From Ruminococcus sp. UBA1394 (GTDB lineage Bacteria; Bacillota; Clostridia; Oscillospirales; Ruminococcaceae), in assembly GCA_002305725.1 (NCBI GenBank), contig DBQM01000014.1:24648-88647 (forward strand): DNA of 64,000 nucleotides, written 5' to 3'. A program made the position numbers and the translations under genes. The notes beneath the pieces are model-generated. The model searched no databases, was not told the DNA's origin, and saw only the letters and a list, made by a program, of their open reading frames with translations. This document shows positions 1 through 7,975 of the stretch, piece by piece (positions within the stretch are counted from its first letter, which is position 1; each line of letters opens with the position of its first letter).

Positions 1-957
1 AAGTTCTCCGTCTATTTTAGCAAGAAGCAATGTTTTATCCTCATTAAATTCAGTATTTTTTCCTGCCGGCACAACCGGATACCTGCCTTCCCTGCCTTTT
101 ATGGTATCACCTGTAACAGTCATTCCGTCAGAAGCGGCTGTAGGAAGTGTTATTTCGCAGATGGTATCACCCTTATGTATACTCTGAATCATGTTCAGTT
201 CTTTGTAGTTTACATTTCCGTGATTATCTTCTTTAATGTTCACCTGCTTTTTGGCTGTGGAGAAAAGATTTTTTACTGTACCGCTTTTTCCGTTTACTGC
301 TTCACTGCCTTCAGCAATCTGAACGATTTTGAAGTAAAGCTTATCAGAAATGATTTTATCAATCAGCTTGCTGTTTATTCCATGTTTGACAGCTAATGAA
401 TCCATACGGAATTTAAGAGTATCATATGAAATATCTTCTCCGCCGTAAAACGGAGGAATAATCACAGCCCAGAGTCTGACTTTATTTTTAGTCATATAAA
501 GCAGAGGTTCTGCATTCACAGGCTTACATTGCTCAGCTTTTTTATTTTTTTCATTTTCTTTTTCAGCTGCAAGCTTTTCGTTTTTTATCCTTGTTGCAAG
601 ACTGTCGCAGTGTTTTTGTATATCACGGATAAATTTTATCAGTTCAGCCTCTGTTTTATTAGGTGCATCCGAGCCTGATTCAACTGCAGCCTTTTTTGCA
701 TCAGAAATTATTTTTTCGATAAATTCCAAAGGCTCAAATGAATCGCTGCCACCTTTTTCGGCGCGGTAAATTTCCCATAATTCATGCATAGGAGTATTTT
801 CTTTAATGTAGGTTTCTTCATTCAGAGCATGAGATTCATTAATGATTTCCGGTTCAGATTGTTCGTTTGTTACTTTTTCTTTTTTTTGTGTTTCAGTTTC
901 TGTTACGGTTTCTTCTGCAATTTCTTTTTTCTTCTTGAATTTGTCAAAAATACCCAT
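1..957 (-). CDS. FapA (DUF342) family protein, C-terminus beyond window edge
   Basis: This reading frame begins with ATG at 957 (upstream GGGGATGAT ribosome site) and stays open to base 1, so 319 residues are visible and the end is missing. The first ~100 residues are charged and lysine-rich (MGIFDKFKKKKEIAEE...). Residues ~180-300 resemble the N-terminal part of FapA/DUF342 proteins: a phrase like 'VQIAEGSEAVNGKSG' followed by 'GDTICEITLPTAASDGMTVTGDTIKGREG'. In this family a right-handed beta-helix follows, which would lie outside the window. FapA proteins are polymerising, probably cell-envelope or signalling-associated proteins of unclear function, often found at the end of clostridial flagellar operons beside PilZ genes, as here. 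The family call is an inference from sequence style. It follows the PilZ gene by 15 bases and probably belongs to the same transcript. Confidence 0.7.
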   Translation of the reverse strand, partial: MGIFDKFKKKKEIAEETVTETETQKKEKVTNEQSEPEIINESHALNEETYIKENTPMHELWEIYRAEKGGSDSFEPLEFIEKIISDAKKAAVESGSDAPNKTEAELIKFIRDIQKHCDSLATRIKNEKLAAEKENEKNKKAEQCKPVNAEPLLYMTKNKVRLWAVIIPPFYGGEDISYDTLKFRMDSLAVKHGINSKLIDKIISDKLYFKIVQIAEGSEAVNGKSGTVKNLFSTAKKQVNIKEDNHGNVNYKELNMIQSIHKGDTICEITLPTAASDGMTVTGDTIKGREGRYPVVPAGKNTEFNEDKTLLLAKIDGEL

Positions 958-972
958 AAGATCATCCCCTTT

Positions 973-1614
973 TTAAAGGTCTTTTCTGCTGTTCAGAAAT
1001 TCTCTTTGTTTTTTAAACAAGAATGAACAAAGCAAATCAGCGTCCTCAGATTTACTGTAAACAAACTCACAGCCATACTGATATACTCCGTCCTTAAAGT
1101 CAATAACTCTCAGTATCTGGCACTGAAAGGTTGAATTTTTTCTTTTATTCAGATTAAGTTCAATTGAAAAAGTTTTGTTTACCTCAAATTCATAATCTGT
1201 TTTGAATTTAAGTCCGCTGAGACTCATGTCCATAATTGTTACGTCTGCTTCTGTCGGATACATATCTGATGATGATTTTTTAAAAACAGCTTTTGCCGGA
1301 AGCTCCATATCAACACGGAAAAAGTTTCTTCTCTCCTTGTCAACAAGATTATAGATACTGTCAATACACATTTCTTTTCTTGTGGAAGTATAAATACTTC
1401 CGACAAGTACTCTGAAACCAATTTTTGCATTAAAAACATTGATTTTTATAGGTGTACCGTAGTCAACTATCTGAAGTTCCTTTTTACTGTTATTTATCTT
1501 TATATTTTTTGAGTTTACTTCCTTGATTTTTCCGATTGCAATAAGTACATTGTCCATTGATTTGATTTCACAGACAGAACCTTCATATTCTTTCTGTATT
1601 GGCATTTCACTCAT
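973..1614 (-). CDS. PilZ domain flagellar protein, YcgR-like
   Basis: This 213-residue protein has a YcgR-type N-terminal beta domain (residues ~1-95) and a C-terminal PilZ domain. The c-di-GMP-binding motifs are visible: an arginine motif 'RRNFFRVDM' near residue 95 and 'DMSLSGLKF', matching the (D/N)xSxxG pattern, near residue 130. In this family c-di-GMP binding lets the protein brake the flagellar motor by contacting stator or switch proteins. Its place in the flagellar operon fits that job. The start at 1614 has a GGAGGATTAAAATAA ribosome site upstream, inside or next to a multi-hairpin intergenic element (1634-1763). Confidence 0.85.
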   Translation of the reverse strand: MSEMPIQKEYEGSVCEIKSMDNVLIAIGKIKEVNSKNIKINNSKKELQIVDYGTPIKINVFNAKIGFRVLVGSIYTSTRKEMCIDSIYNLVDKERRNFFRVDMELPAKAVFKKSSSDMYPTEADVTIMDMSLSGLKFKTDYEFEVNKTFSIELNLNKRKNSTFQCQILRVIDFKDGVYQYGCEFVYSKSEDADLLCSFLFKKQREFLNSRKDL

Positions 1615-1633
1615 TTATTTTAATCCTCCGCTA

Positions 1634-1763
1634 ATTATAGTGAACTCAAAAAATAATTTTGCTTTCACTATAATAATTTATTTTATTGCCTTGCACATTC
1701 GCTTACTTCGTAAGTTCAGTGCATATCGGCTAACAGTAAACAAAAAAATATTTTTCGTTTACT
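1634..1763. repeat. Multi-hairpin intergenic element inside the flagellar operon
   Basis: The gap between the PilZ gene and the FlhB-like gene contains three successive inverted repeats. The first has 11-bp arms ATTATAGTGAA (1634-1644) and TTCACTATAAT (1664-1674). The second is nested: TGCAC/GTGCA (1692-1696 and 1719-1723) enclosing CTTAC-TTC-GTAAG (1702-1714). The third has AGTAAAC (1735-1741) and GTTTACT (1757-1763) around an A/T-rich interior. The outer ends are themselves similar (ATTATAGTGAA against ATTTATAGTAAA read inward), like terminal inverted repeats. It could be a small non-autonomous mobile repeat or an RNA processing/attenuation site. No T-run typical of a terminator directly follows on the minus strand. 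Confidence 0.55.
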
Positions 1764-1773
1764 ATAAATTCTG

Positions 1774-2055
1774 TTATTTTCCCTTTTTGATTTCCTCAGT
1801 AGTTTTCAGCAGCTGGCAGTAAATTGCCGCTATAACCTCATAAAGCTCCGGAGGAATACTGTTTCCGACTTCCAGCATACACATAAGCGATGCAGCGCTG
1901 TCATCACGATAAACAGGTATGCCGTTCTGTTCGGCTATATCAATTATTTTGTTGGCAACATCTCCGGAACCGGACGCTATAATAACCGGTGCCTTATCAA
2001 CATCAGCATTATATTTTAAAGCAACAGCCTTATTTTTCCTGTTATATTGTAACAT
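1774..2055 (-). CDS. FlhB C-terminal-domain paralogue (FlhX/YlqH type)
   Basis: The 93-residue product matches only the cytoplasmic C-terminal part of the export switch protein FlhB: 'AVALKYNADVDKAPVIIASGSGDVANKIIDIAEQ' parallels 'AVALKYDSKKSNAPVVIAKG' of the full FlhB encoded at 7972-9048. It starts just after the place where FlhB has its NPTH self-cleavage site, so it corresponds to the post-cleavage fragment and has no membrane part. Such proteins are known (FlhX, B. subtilis YlqH) and in some bacteria can substitute for the FlhB C-terminal fragment. It overlaps the end of the upstream FliK-like gene by 14 bases, indicating translational coupling. Confidence 0.8.
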   Translation of the reverse strand: MLQYNRKNKAVALKYNADVDKAPVIIASGSGDVANKIIDIAEQNGIPVYRDDSAASLMCMLEVGNSIPPELYEVIAAIYCQLLKTTEEIKKGK

Positions 2056-3451
2056 TTATACCAGTCCTTTTCTGAGGGAGTGCCGGAAAAACTTCTATAA
2101 GCGACCTTGGCTTTTCAAGTTTTGAAATATTTATTTTGTCAAATTTATATTCGGAAAATTTTATGCAGTCACGAAGCTGTGAAGACAATTCACTCATTTT
2201 ATCCTGCATTGACGCCGGACACATGACTGACAAATCAATTTTCTTGTCCTGTACAAAAAGTTCTGTTTCAAATCTTCCCATATCCGGAATATCAAATACC
2301 AGCAGCATATGAATCGTTCTGACAGGCTCGCCCTGTGAATTTTTAGAGGATTTTTTGTTTTCCTCGTCCGGATTTATCCACATTTCACCGAAAGCCTTTG
2401 TCTGCCCGTCATCAATAGGTATAATGAAGTGCAGAAGGGGTGTGAAATTGCTTGGTGACGAAAGAAGGCTGTGTATAACATTTTCAACGCTCTCGCCCCT
2501 CATCTGCATAACGCTTTCACTGTCTGTCTGCTTTTCAAGGATCTTTACCAGCGCATCCAGAACTTTTGAAGAATTTTCTCCGTTGGAGTGCGACGAAATA
2601 GTGTTGTAAAGCTTCTGCAGGAATGACGCCTTTTTCGGTTCATCCTTTATAAACATCATAAGATCGCTTGCAGCGTCTTTCAGAAAGTTTTTATTGGTAT
2701 TATATCTTGAAAGGTTATATGTAACCATTGATGTGAGGCAGGAAAGCTTGTTGGAAAACATAATGCTTTTTTCAATATCCTGCATTACCTCGGCTGTTTC
2801 TTTTTTCAGCTGCGGAAATTCTGCCTCCGCAGTTACCGCACGGAATCTTACAGACAGATTTTCAAGCTTTGCTGAAAGTTCCTTATTAGGTGCAAGTGCC
2901 TGTGAGAGATATTTCATTGTTCCCGAAAGTGCCTTTAGTATTTCTGATTTGCAGTTTTCGGTATTTATCGCTTTGAGCATATTCGTCACGGCGCTTTTAA
3001 GCTCCGGTGACGGATTCTCCTTAACCATGTTACGCAAAAAATCGAACACTTCGCCTTTAAAGGCAGTAGATGAATTTTCCTGTCTGACAAGCTCCTGCGC
3101 AAGATTTTCCGGCTTCACAGCCAGCTGCGAGAAAAGCTGTTCGATTTCTTCCGTAACAGGGGCATTCTGCATGGAAATTACTCCCACAATTTCCTGCAGC
3201 ATCATTATGTTTTTTATGAAATTAACAGTAACAGACGGATCCTTCAGCAAATCCAGCAGGATTTCAGGAGCAGTCTGTTTTTCAATGTTTCCGTTATTCT
3301 GTTTTAACAGTTCTGAATCCGGAAGTGTTTTTACAATTTTAGACGGATCCTGCAAATCAAACGGGGCGATGTCTGCGTCATGATGTTCACGCATTGGCTG
3401 AACTATATTTTTATTGGTAATAGGCGTTGCCGCCCTGATCATGTCCGCCAT
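2042..3451 (-). CDS. FliK-like protein, YlqG type
   Basis: I place the start at the ATG at 3451 (protein MADMIRAATPIT...), which has GGGGGGAAT upstream; an in-frame start seven codons earlier lacks this. The 469-residue product is helical and hydrophilic for most of its length. Near the C-terminus (residues ~370-440) it reads 'LVFDIPDMGRFETELFVQDKKIDLSVMC', resembling the Flg_hook fold at the C-terminus of hook-length proteins of the FliK family. That assignment is by pattern only. The gene sits between a rod-protein gene and an FlhB C-terminal paralogue. Since FliK and FlhB normally cooperate to switch export specificity, this pair may be a second, parallel switch module. Confidence 0.55.
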   Translation of the reverse strand: MADMIRAATPITNKNIVQPMREHHDADIAPFDLQDPSKIVKTLPDSELLKQNNGNIEKQTAPEILLDLLKDPSVTVNFIKNIMMLQEIVGVISMQNAPVTEEIEQLFSQLAVKPENLAQELVRQENSSTAFKGEVFDFLRNMVKENPSPELKSAVTNMLKAINTENCKSEILKALSGTMKYLSQALAPNKELSAKLENLSVRFRAVTAEAEFPQLKKETAEVMQDIEKSIMFSNKLSCLTSMVTYNLSRYNTNKNFLKDAASDLMMFIKDEPKKASFLQKLYNTISSHSNGENSSKVLDALVKILEKQTDSESVMQMRGESVENVIHSLLSSPSNFTPLLHFIIPIDDGQTKAFGEMWINPDEENKKSSKNSQGEPVRTIHMLLVFDIPDMGRFETELFVQDKKIDLSVMCPASMQDKMSELSSQLRDCIKFSEYKFDKINISKLEKPRSLIEVFPALPQKRTGINVTI

Positions 3452-3483
3452 AACATTCCCCCCTGATATCAATTATGCCTGTT

Positions 3484-4236
3484 TTATGACTTTCTCAGGC
3501 TGTTTGCAAGCTGCTCTATCTCATCAGCAGTTGTTACCACTCTTGCAGAAAACTGATATGCTTTCTGTGAAACGATTACATCTGCAAATTCCTTTGCAAC
3601 ATTAACATTTGAACGCTCAAGGCTCTGTTCATAAATTTTGTAAATTCCTCCGTCTGCGTCCTCTGCCTCACCGGAAATAGCCGTTGGCTGATAGCTTTCA
3701 TAATCCGTACGTCTTAATCCGTATGGGTTTGAAAAGCTGAATACGCCAAGTCTTTTGGAAAGACCGTCGCTTTCAATAACATTTGTTCCCGGCTTATATG
3801 GAACAGCTATTCTGTTATAATTCTGGTCAAGAACATAAGCACCGTCATTCGATACAAGATATGCTGTGTCATTTTCAATACTCAGATCAAAAGAGCCGTT
3901 TCTTGTATATTCAATCTCGCCGTCACGTTCAAGGGCAAAAAGTCCGTCTCCTGTAATTGCGAAATCAAGTTCAAAGCCTGTATTCTCCAGTGAACCCTGT
4001 GTAAACAGCAGATCCTGATTGGACATCTTTACCCCGTGGCCTTTCAGTATCTTTTCGTTTTCACCCAGTTCCCTGTTCTTGTTTATATCCATATTGTTAT
4101 TCAGCAATTCACGGAATTCCGGCTTTGTTGCCTTATATCCGTAAGTATTGCAGTTTGCAAGGTTATGTGAAGTTACGTCAATGGCATTCTGATGTGCCCT
4201 GAGTCCTGACGCACCTGTATAAAAAGCATTATTCAT
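3484..4236 (-). CDS. flgG: Flagellar hook-basal body rod protein, FlgG/FlgF family (second copy)
   Basis: This 250-residue protein has the N-terminal signature of axial flagellar proteins, 'ASGLRAHQNAIDVTSHNLANCNTYGYKA'. A central beta region 'DFAITGDGLFALERDGEIEYTRNGSFDLS' and a C-terminal helix with 'LERSNVNVAKEFADVIVSQKAYQFSARVVTTADE' complete the fold. These proteins are exported by the flagellar type III apparatus and form the distal rod. Two tandem copies follow fliA here, equivalent to the FlhO/FlhP pair of Bacillus. Which of the two is the FlgF and which the FlgG equivalent is not certain. The ribosome site GGGAGTAAATTAAA precedes the ATG, and the upstream copy ends 15 bases before. 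Confidence 0.88.
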   Translation of the reverse strand: MNNAFYTGASGLRAHQNAIDVTSHNLANCNTYGYKATKPEFRELLNNNMDINKNRELGENEKILKGHGVKMSNQDLLFTQGSLENTGFELDFAITGDGLFALERDGEIEYTRNGSFDLSIENDTAYLVSNDGAYVLDQNYNRIAVPYKPGTNVIESDGLSKRLGVFSFSNPYGLRRTDYESYQPTAISGEAEDADGGIYKIYEQSLERSNVNVAKEFADVIVSQKAYQFSARVVTTADEIEQLANSLRKS

Positions 4237-4251
4237 TTTAATTTACTCCCA

Positions 4252-4989
4252 TCAGGTTATGCTCGAAAGAGTTGCAGCCTTTGCATTCATGGTATCAACT
4301 GTTGAAAGAGCAGTTGCACACGCCTGAAGAGCACGCTGTGCCTCAATAAGTCTTGTATATTCCTGGTTCATGTCAACATTTGAACGTTCAAGCGTTTTCT
4401 GATATACATCAGCATTCTGAACAATGTTTGCTCTGTCAGTACTGAACAAACCGTTAGGATACTTTCTGAGCTCCGAACCCTCGGCAACCTTTGTTATCAG
4501 CAGCTTGTCAACATATTCGTTGTCAGCATTGAATACATATCCGTCCTGTGTAACAGTAAAATCAGAACCGCCTATCTGCAAAGTTCCGCTTTCACCAAGC
4601 ACTCTGCCTACACCTTCCAGAACAAGATAGCCCTCTTCATCAATATTGAAGTTTCCGTTTCTTGTCATATACTGTCTTGTCTGACCCTGTATATTGAAGT
4701 AGCCGTCACCGGCAATCGCCATATCAAACGGGCTTTCTGTATCTTCCAGTGAAGAATAATTGAAATTTGTTTCAACCTCATCAACAAGACAAGCCGGATC
4801 TCCCTCGCCGATGTATGTATACTTTCCGTTTTCATATCGTGTAAGGAAATTATGTTCAAAGGTTGTCTGCATGACACGCTGACTTCTGTAACCCACAGTC
4901 TGCGAATTAGTCATGTTATTGCCTATAACATTGATGTTTCTCTGCTGAACCAGTACGCCTGACGCAGCGCTGTAAAATCCTGCAAGCAT
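4252..4989 (-). CDS. flgF: Flagellar hook-basal body rod protein, FlgF/FlgG family (first copy)
   Basis: The 245-residue product carries the rod/hook protein signature 'AASGVLVQQRNINVIGNNMTNSQTVGYRS' at the N-terminus. The middle has 'SPFDMAIAGDGYFNIQGQTRQYMTRNGNFNIDEEGYLV', and the C-terminal coiled segment has 'LERSNVDMNQEYTRLIEAQRALQACATALST'. It is a structural component of the flagellar rod. AAGGAAAAGAAT lies upstream of the ATG. It is the first gene after fliA, and it is homologous to but clearly diverged from the next gene, so the pair is an old duplication and not a recent one. Confidence 0.87.
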   Translation of the reverse strand: MLAGFYSAASGVLVQQRNINVIGNNMTNSQTVGYRSQRVMQTTFEHNFLTRYENGKYTYIGEGDPACLVDEVETNFNYSSLEDTESPFDMAIAGDGYFNIQGQTRQYMTRNGNFNIDEEGYLVLEGVGRVLGESGTLQIGGSDFTVTQDGYVFNADNEYVDKLLITKVAEGSELRKYPNGLFSTDRANIVQNADVYQKTLERSNVDMNQEYTRLIEAQRALQACATALSTVDTMNAKAATLSSIT

Positions 4990-5007
4990 ATTCTTTTCCT
5001 TTCTTTA

Positions 5008-5790
5008 TCAGTCAAGATAATCATTCAGCCTGTCACGAAGCTTGCCGACAGCCCGTGAATTTATCTGTGAAACACGCTGAACGCTTACTTCCATAACCTT
5101 TGCAATATCTGCAAGGTTCAGATTTTCAAAATAATATAGGGTAATAACCAGTCTTTCTCTTTCTGAAAGTTCCTCAATTGCCTCTGCAAGAGCCTTTCGC
5201 AGTTCATCTTTCAGAAGCTTTCTTTCAGGAGTTATATCGTCCTTTGTACTGTTTTCAAGGACATCTCCCATCTGGGACACATTCTGAATAAGTTCCTCAA
5301 AGGAATAAACGACCGCATTGGATATTTCAGCATTGTAACGGGAAAGCTTTGACTCGTCAATTCCCATTTTTTCTGCAATTTCTGCCTGAGTAGGTTCTCT
5401 GCCCAGTGAATTTGCAAGTTCAGTTCTTGCGTTGTTCACAGCCTTTGCGTTGACCCTGACTCTCCTCGGAATCCAGTCCTGCTTTCTAACAAGGTCGATT
5501 ATTCCGCCCCTCACTCTCATATATGCATAAGATTCAAATTTTATTCCCTTGGAAACATCAAATCTTTCAACACAGTCAATCAGCGTGATTATACCCTGAT
5601 TTATCATATCCTCTATCTGCGCTGTCGTTGCGGCGATACCTCTCAGCTGAAAGGCTGAAACCTGTGCTATATAGCTGTATGCCATAACTATTTTGTTGCG
5701 CAGCGCAATATTTCCGGTGGATTTATATTCATTGAAAAGTGCTGTAAATTCCTCATCGGTTATTTTTTCTTTTTCCGATAAATCGTTCAT
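5008..5790 (-). CDS. fliA: RNA polymerase sigma factor for flagellar operon, FliA/SigD (sigma-28)
   Basis: The ATG at 5790 (MNDLSEKEKITDEEF) is preceded by AAAAGGGGGCTGAAA; a longer in-frame version adds 18 basic residues without a ribosome site. The 260-residue protein has the sigma-70 regions of the FliA/WhiG group: region 2 'MINQGIITLIDCVERFDVSKGIKFESYAYMRVRGGIIDLVRKQDW', region 3 'NSLGREPTQAEIAEKMGI' and region 4 'LSERERLVITLYYFENLNLADIAKVMEVSVQRVSQINSRAVGKLRD'. It should direct late flagellar genes such as flagellin, which are not in this window. It lies directly after flhA, with none of the flhF, flhG or che genes that separate flhA from sigD in Bacillus. Confidence 0.92.
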   Translation of the reverse strand: MNDLSEKEKITDEEFTALFNEYKSTGNIALRNKIVMAYSYIAQVSAFQLRGIAATTAQIEDMINQGIITLIDCVERFDVSKGIKFESYAYMRVRGGIIDLVRKQDWIPRRVRVNAKAVNNARTELANSLGREPTQAEIAEKMGIDESKLSRYNAEISNAVVYSFEELIQNVSQMGDVLENSTKDDITPERKLLKDELRKALAEAIEELSERERLVITLYYFENLNLADIAKVMEVSVQRVSQINSRAVGKLRDRLNDYLD

Positions 5791-5914
5791 TTTCAGCCCC
5801 CTTTTCAGCCTCCTTCTCAGACAATACCGTACAAAATAACACATAAAAGCGTCAGCTTACAGTACTGCTATTATTATTAAAAATGGAATTTGACAAGTAA
5901 AACAGTTAAAAAAA

Positions 5915-7975
5915 TCAGATTTCTATTGTTCCCAGTGCCTGAATCTGGATATTTGAGTCAATTTCATTGAATGAAAGAACATTTACGTTCGGGCAGAACT
6001 GGTCAATAAGCTTTTTAAAGTAAATTCTGACGATCGGAGATGTAAGAATAACCGGTGACGGAACAAGGTCACGGATTCTGTCAATCTGAGTCGTTGACGC
6101 AATGACAATGTTCTGAATGCTTTCCTGGTCAAGCGCCAGATATGAGCCGTTATCCATTTTCTTTACAGAACCCATAATAAGATTCTCTACCTTTGCGTCA
6201 AGGCTTATTACCTTAAGCTGATCTGCCTCGGCAAACTTATGGGAAATAGTACGTTTAAGCGACTGACGTACATATTCTGTAAGCATATCAGTATCCTTGA
6301 TTTTCGGACCGTAATCGCCAAGGGTTTCAAGTATAGTTTCAAGGTCTCTGACCGGCACCTGTTCCTGAAGCAGACGACAGATAACTTTCTGAAGTTCTCC
6401 GATAGTAACAGCTGACGGAATGGTGTCATTGACAATAGCCTCATTAGTTTTCTTGAGATTTTCAAGCATATTGTTTATTTCAGCACGGTTGACAAGCTCA
6501 TAAGCATGAGCCTTTATGACTTCTGAGAGATGAGTAATAATAACTGAAACAGGGTCGATAAGCGTATATCCAAGCAGCTCTGCCTTGACTTTTTTATCCT
6601 CGCTTATCCACTTGGCCTTTATGCCGAATGCCGGTTCAATTGTGTCAATACCGTCGATGGTATCTTCCTCCTCAGAAGGTGCAAGCGCCAGATAGTGATC
6701 AACAAGAATATCTCCTCTTGTGACCTCCTCGCCCTTGATACATATGGAATACTGGTTCGGGTTTATCTGTCCGCTGTCTTTAAGCTGAACAGGAGGTATG
6801 ACAATACCCATCTCCATTGCGTACTGCTTTCGGAACATGACAACTCGGTCGAGGAAGTTGCCGCCGCTGTTTTCATCAACAAGGGGAATCAGGCTGTAAC
6901 CGAATTCAATTTTTATCTGCTCAACATTAAGCAGTTCATAGAGGTTGTCGATATTCCTGTAATATTCAGCCTCACTGGTAATCTGTTCTTCCGGAATTTC
7001 TTCTTCAACTTCTTCCGGTGCATACTTTTTCTCTGTCCTTGAAAGCAGAAATGACATTGTAATAAGAAACGCTGAAAGAAGAATAAGCTGTACCGGAGGG
7101 AATCCGATAAACATAAGAAACAGCAGAGCTATACCTGCAAGAAGGAGTACCCTCGGCTGTGACATGAACTGTCTTGAAAAGTCTGCGTTCATGTTGTCCT
7201 CGGACGCCGATCTTGTAACCAGCATACCGGTTGATACTGAAATAAGGAGCGCCGGGATCTGCGACATCATACCGTCGCCGACTGTTGCAACGCTGTATGT
7301 CTGAATAATTTCGCTGAAACTGCCTCCGCCATTTAACAGACCAACAACAATACCGCCTATAAGGTTTATAAAGGTTACGACAATTGACATTATGGCGTCG
7401 CCCTTTACAAACTTGGACGCACCGTCCATGGCGCCGTAGAAGCTTGCCTCACGCTGAATGTTTGAACGGCGTATTCTTGCAGTCTGCTCGTCGATAAGTC
7501 CGGAACTCAGATCGGCGTCAATAGCCATCTGCTTACCGGGCATAGCGTCAAGAGTAAATCTTGCTGATACTTCAGATACACGCTCAGCACCCTTTGTAAT
7601 AACAAGGAACTGAACAAGTACGATGATAAGGAATATTACAAGACCAACTACAACATCGCCTCTGATAACAAACTGTCCGAATACCTTTACGACCTCGCCG
7701 GCATAACCGCCGTTTGACAGAATCGAACGGGTCGAGGAAATATTCAGCGCCAGTCGAAGCACAGTTGTAAGGAGCAGCAGGGTAGGAAATACGGAAAATT
7801 CCAGAACTTCCTTAACATACATTGTCATGAGAAGAACAATGAGTGAAAGTCCGAGCTGCATAATAAACATAAAGTCAAGTAACGCTGTCGGCAGCGGTAT
7901 AATAATCAGAAAAACGATCAGTACGACAAACGCCGCAACAACGTTTTTAGTAAAAAAGTTAAGAAGTTTTTTCAA
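5915..7975 (-). CDS. flhA: Flagellar export gate protein FlhA
   Basis: At 686 residues it has the usual length of FlhA. The N-terminal ~310 residues hold about eight membrane segments and the conserved cytoplasmic FHIPEP-type loop 'EVSARFTLDAMPGKQMAIDADLSSGLIDE' around residue 140-170. The C-terminal half is the large cytosolic domain that docks chaperone-substrate complexes and forms the nonameric ring of the type III export gate. Its start overlaps the end of flhB by four bases (ATGA), and the gene probably depends on translational coupling. Confidence 0.96.
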   Translation of the reverse strand: MKKLLNFFTKNVVAAFVVLIVFLIIIPLPTALLDFMFIMQLGLSLIVLLMTMYVKEVLEFSVFPTLLLLTTVLRLALNISSTRSILSNGGYAGEVVKVFGQFVIRGDVVVGLVIFLIIVLVQFLVITKGAERVSEVSARFTLDAMPGKQMAIDADLSSGLIDEQTARIRRSNIQREASFYGAMDGASKFVKGDAIMSIVVTFINLIGGIVVGLLNGGGSFSEIIQTYSVATVGDGMMSQIPALLISVSTGMLVTRSASEDNMNADFSRQFMSQPRVLLLAGIALLFLMFIGFPPVQLILLSAFLITMSFLLSRTEKKYAPEEVEEEIPEEQITSEAEYYRNIDNLYELLNVEQIKIEFGYSLIPLVDENSGGNFLDRVVMFRKQYAMEMGIVIPPVQLKDSGQINPNQYSICIKGEEVTRGDILVDHYLALAPSEEEDTIDGIDTIEPAFGIKAKWISEDKKVKAELLGYTLIDPVSVIITHLSEVIKAHAYELVNRAEINNMLENLKKTNEAIVNDTIPSAVTIGELQKVICRLLQEQVPVRDLETILETLGDYGPKIKDTDMLTEYVRQSLKRTISHKFAEADQLKVISLDAKVENLIMGSVKKMDNGSYLALDQESIQNIVIASTTQIDRIRDLVPSPVILTSPIVRIYFKKLIDQFCPNVNVLSFNEIDSNIQIQALGTIEI

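Noticed and set aside
2694..3383. Plus-strand open frame of 229 codons opposite the FliK-like gene.
   Set aside because: Shadow frame on the complement of a real coding gene that has a good ribosome site and operon context; the product is serine/cysteine-rich without a recognisable domain.
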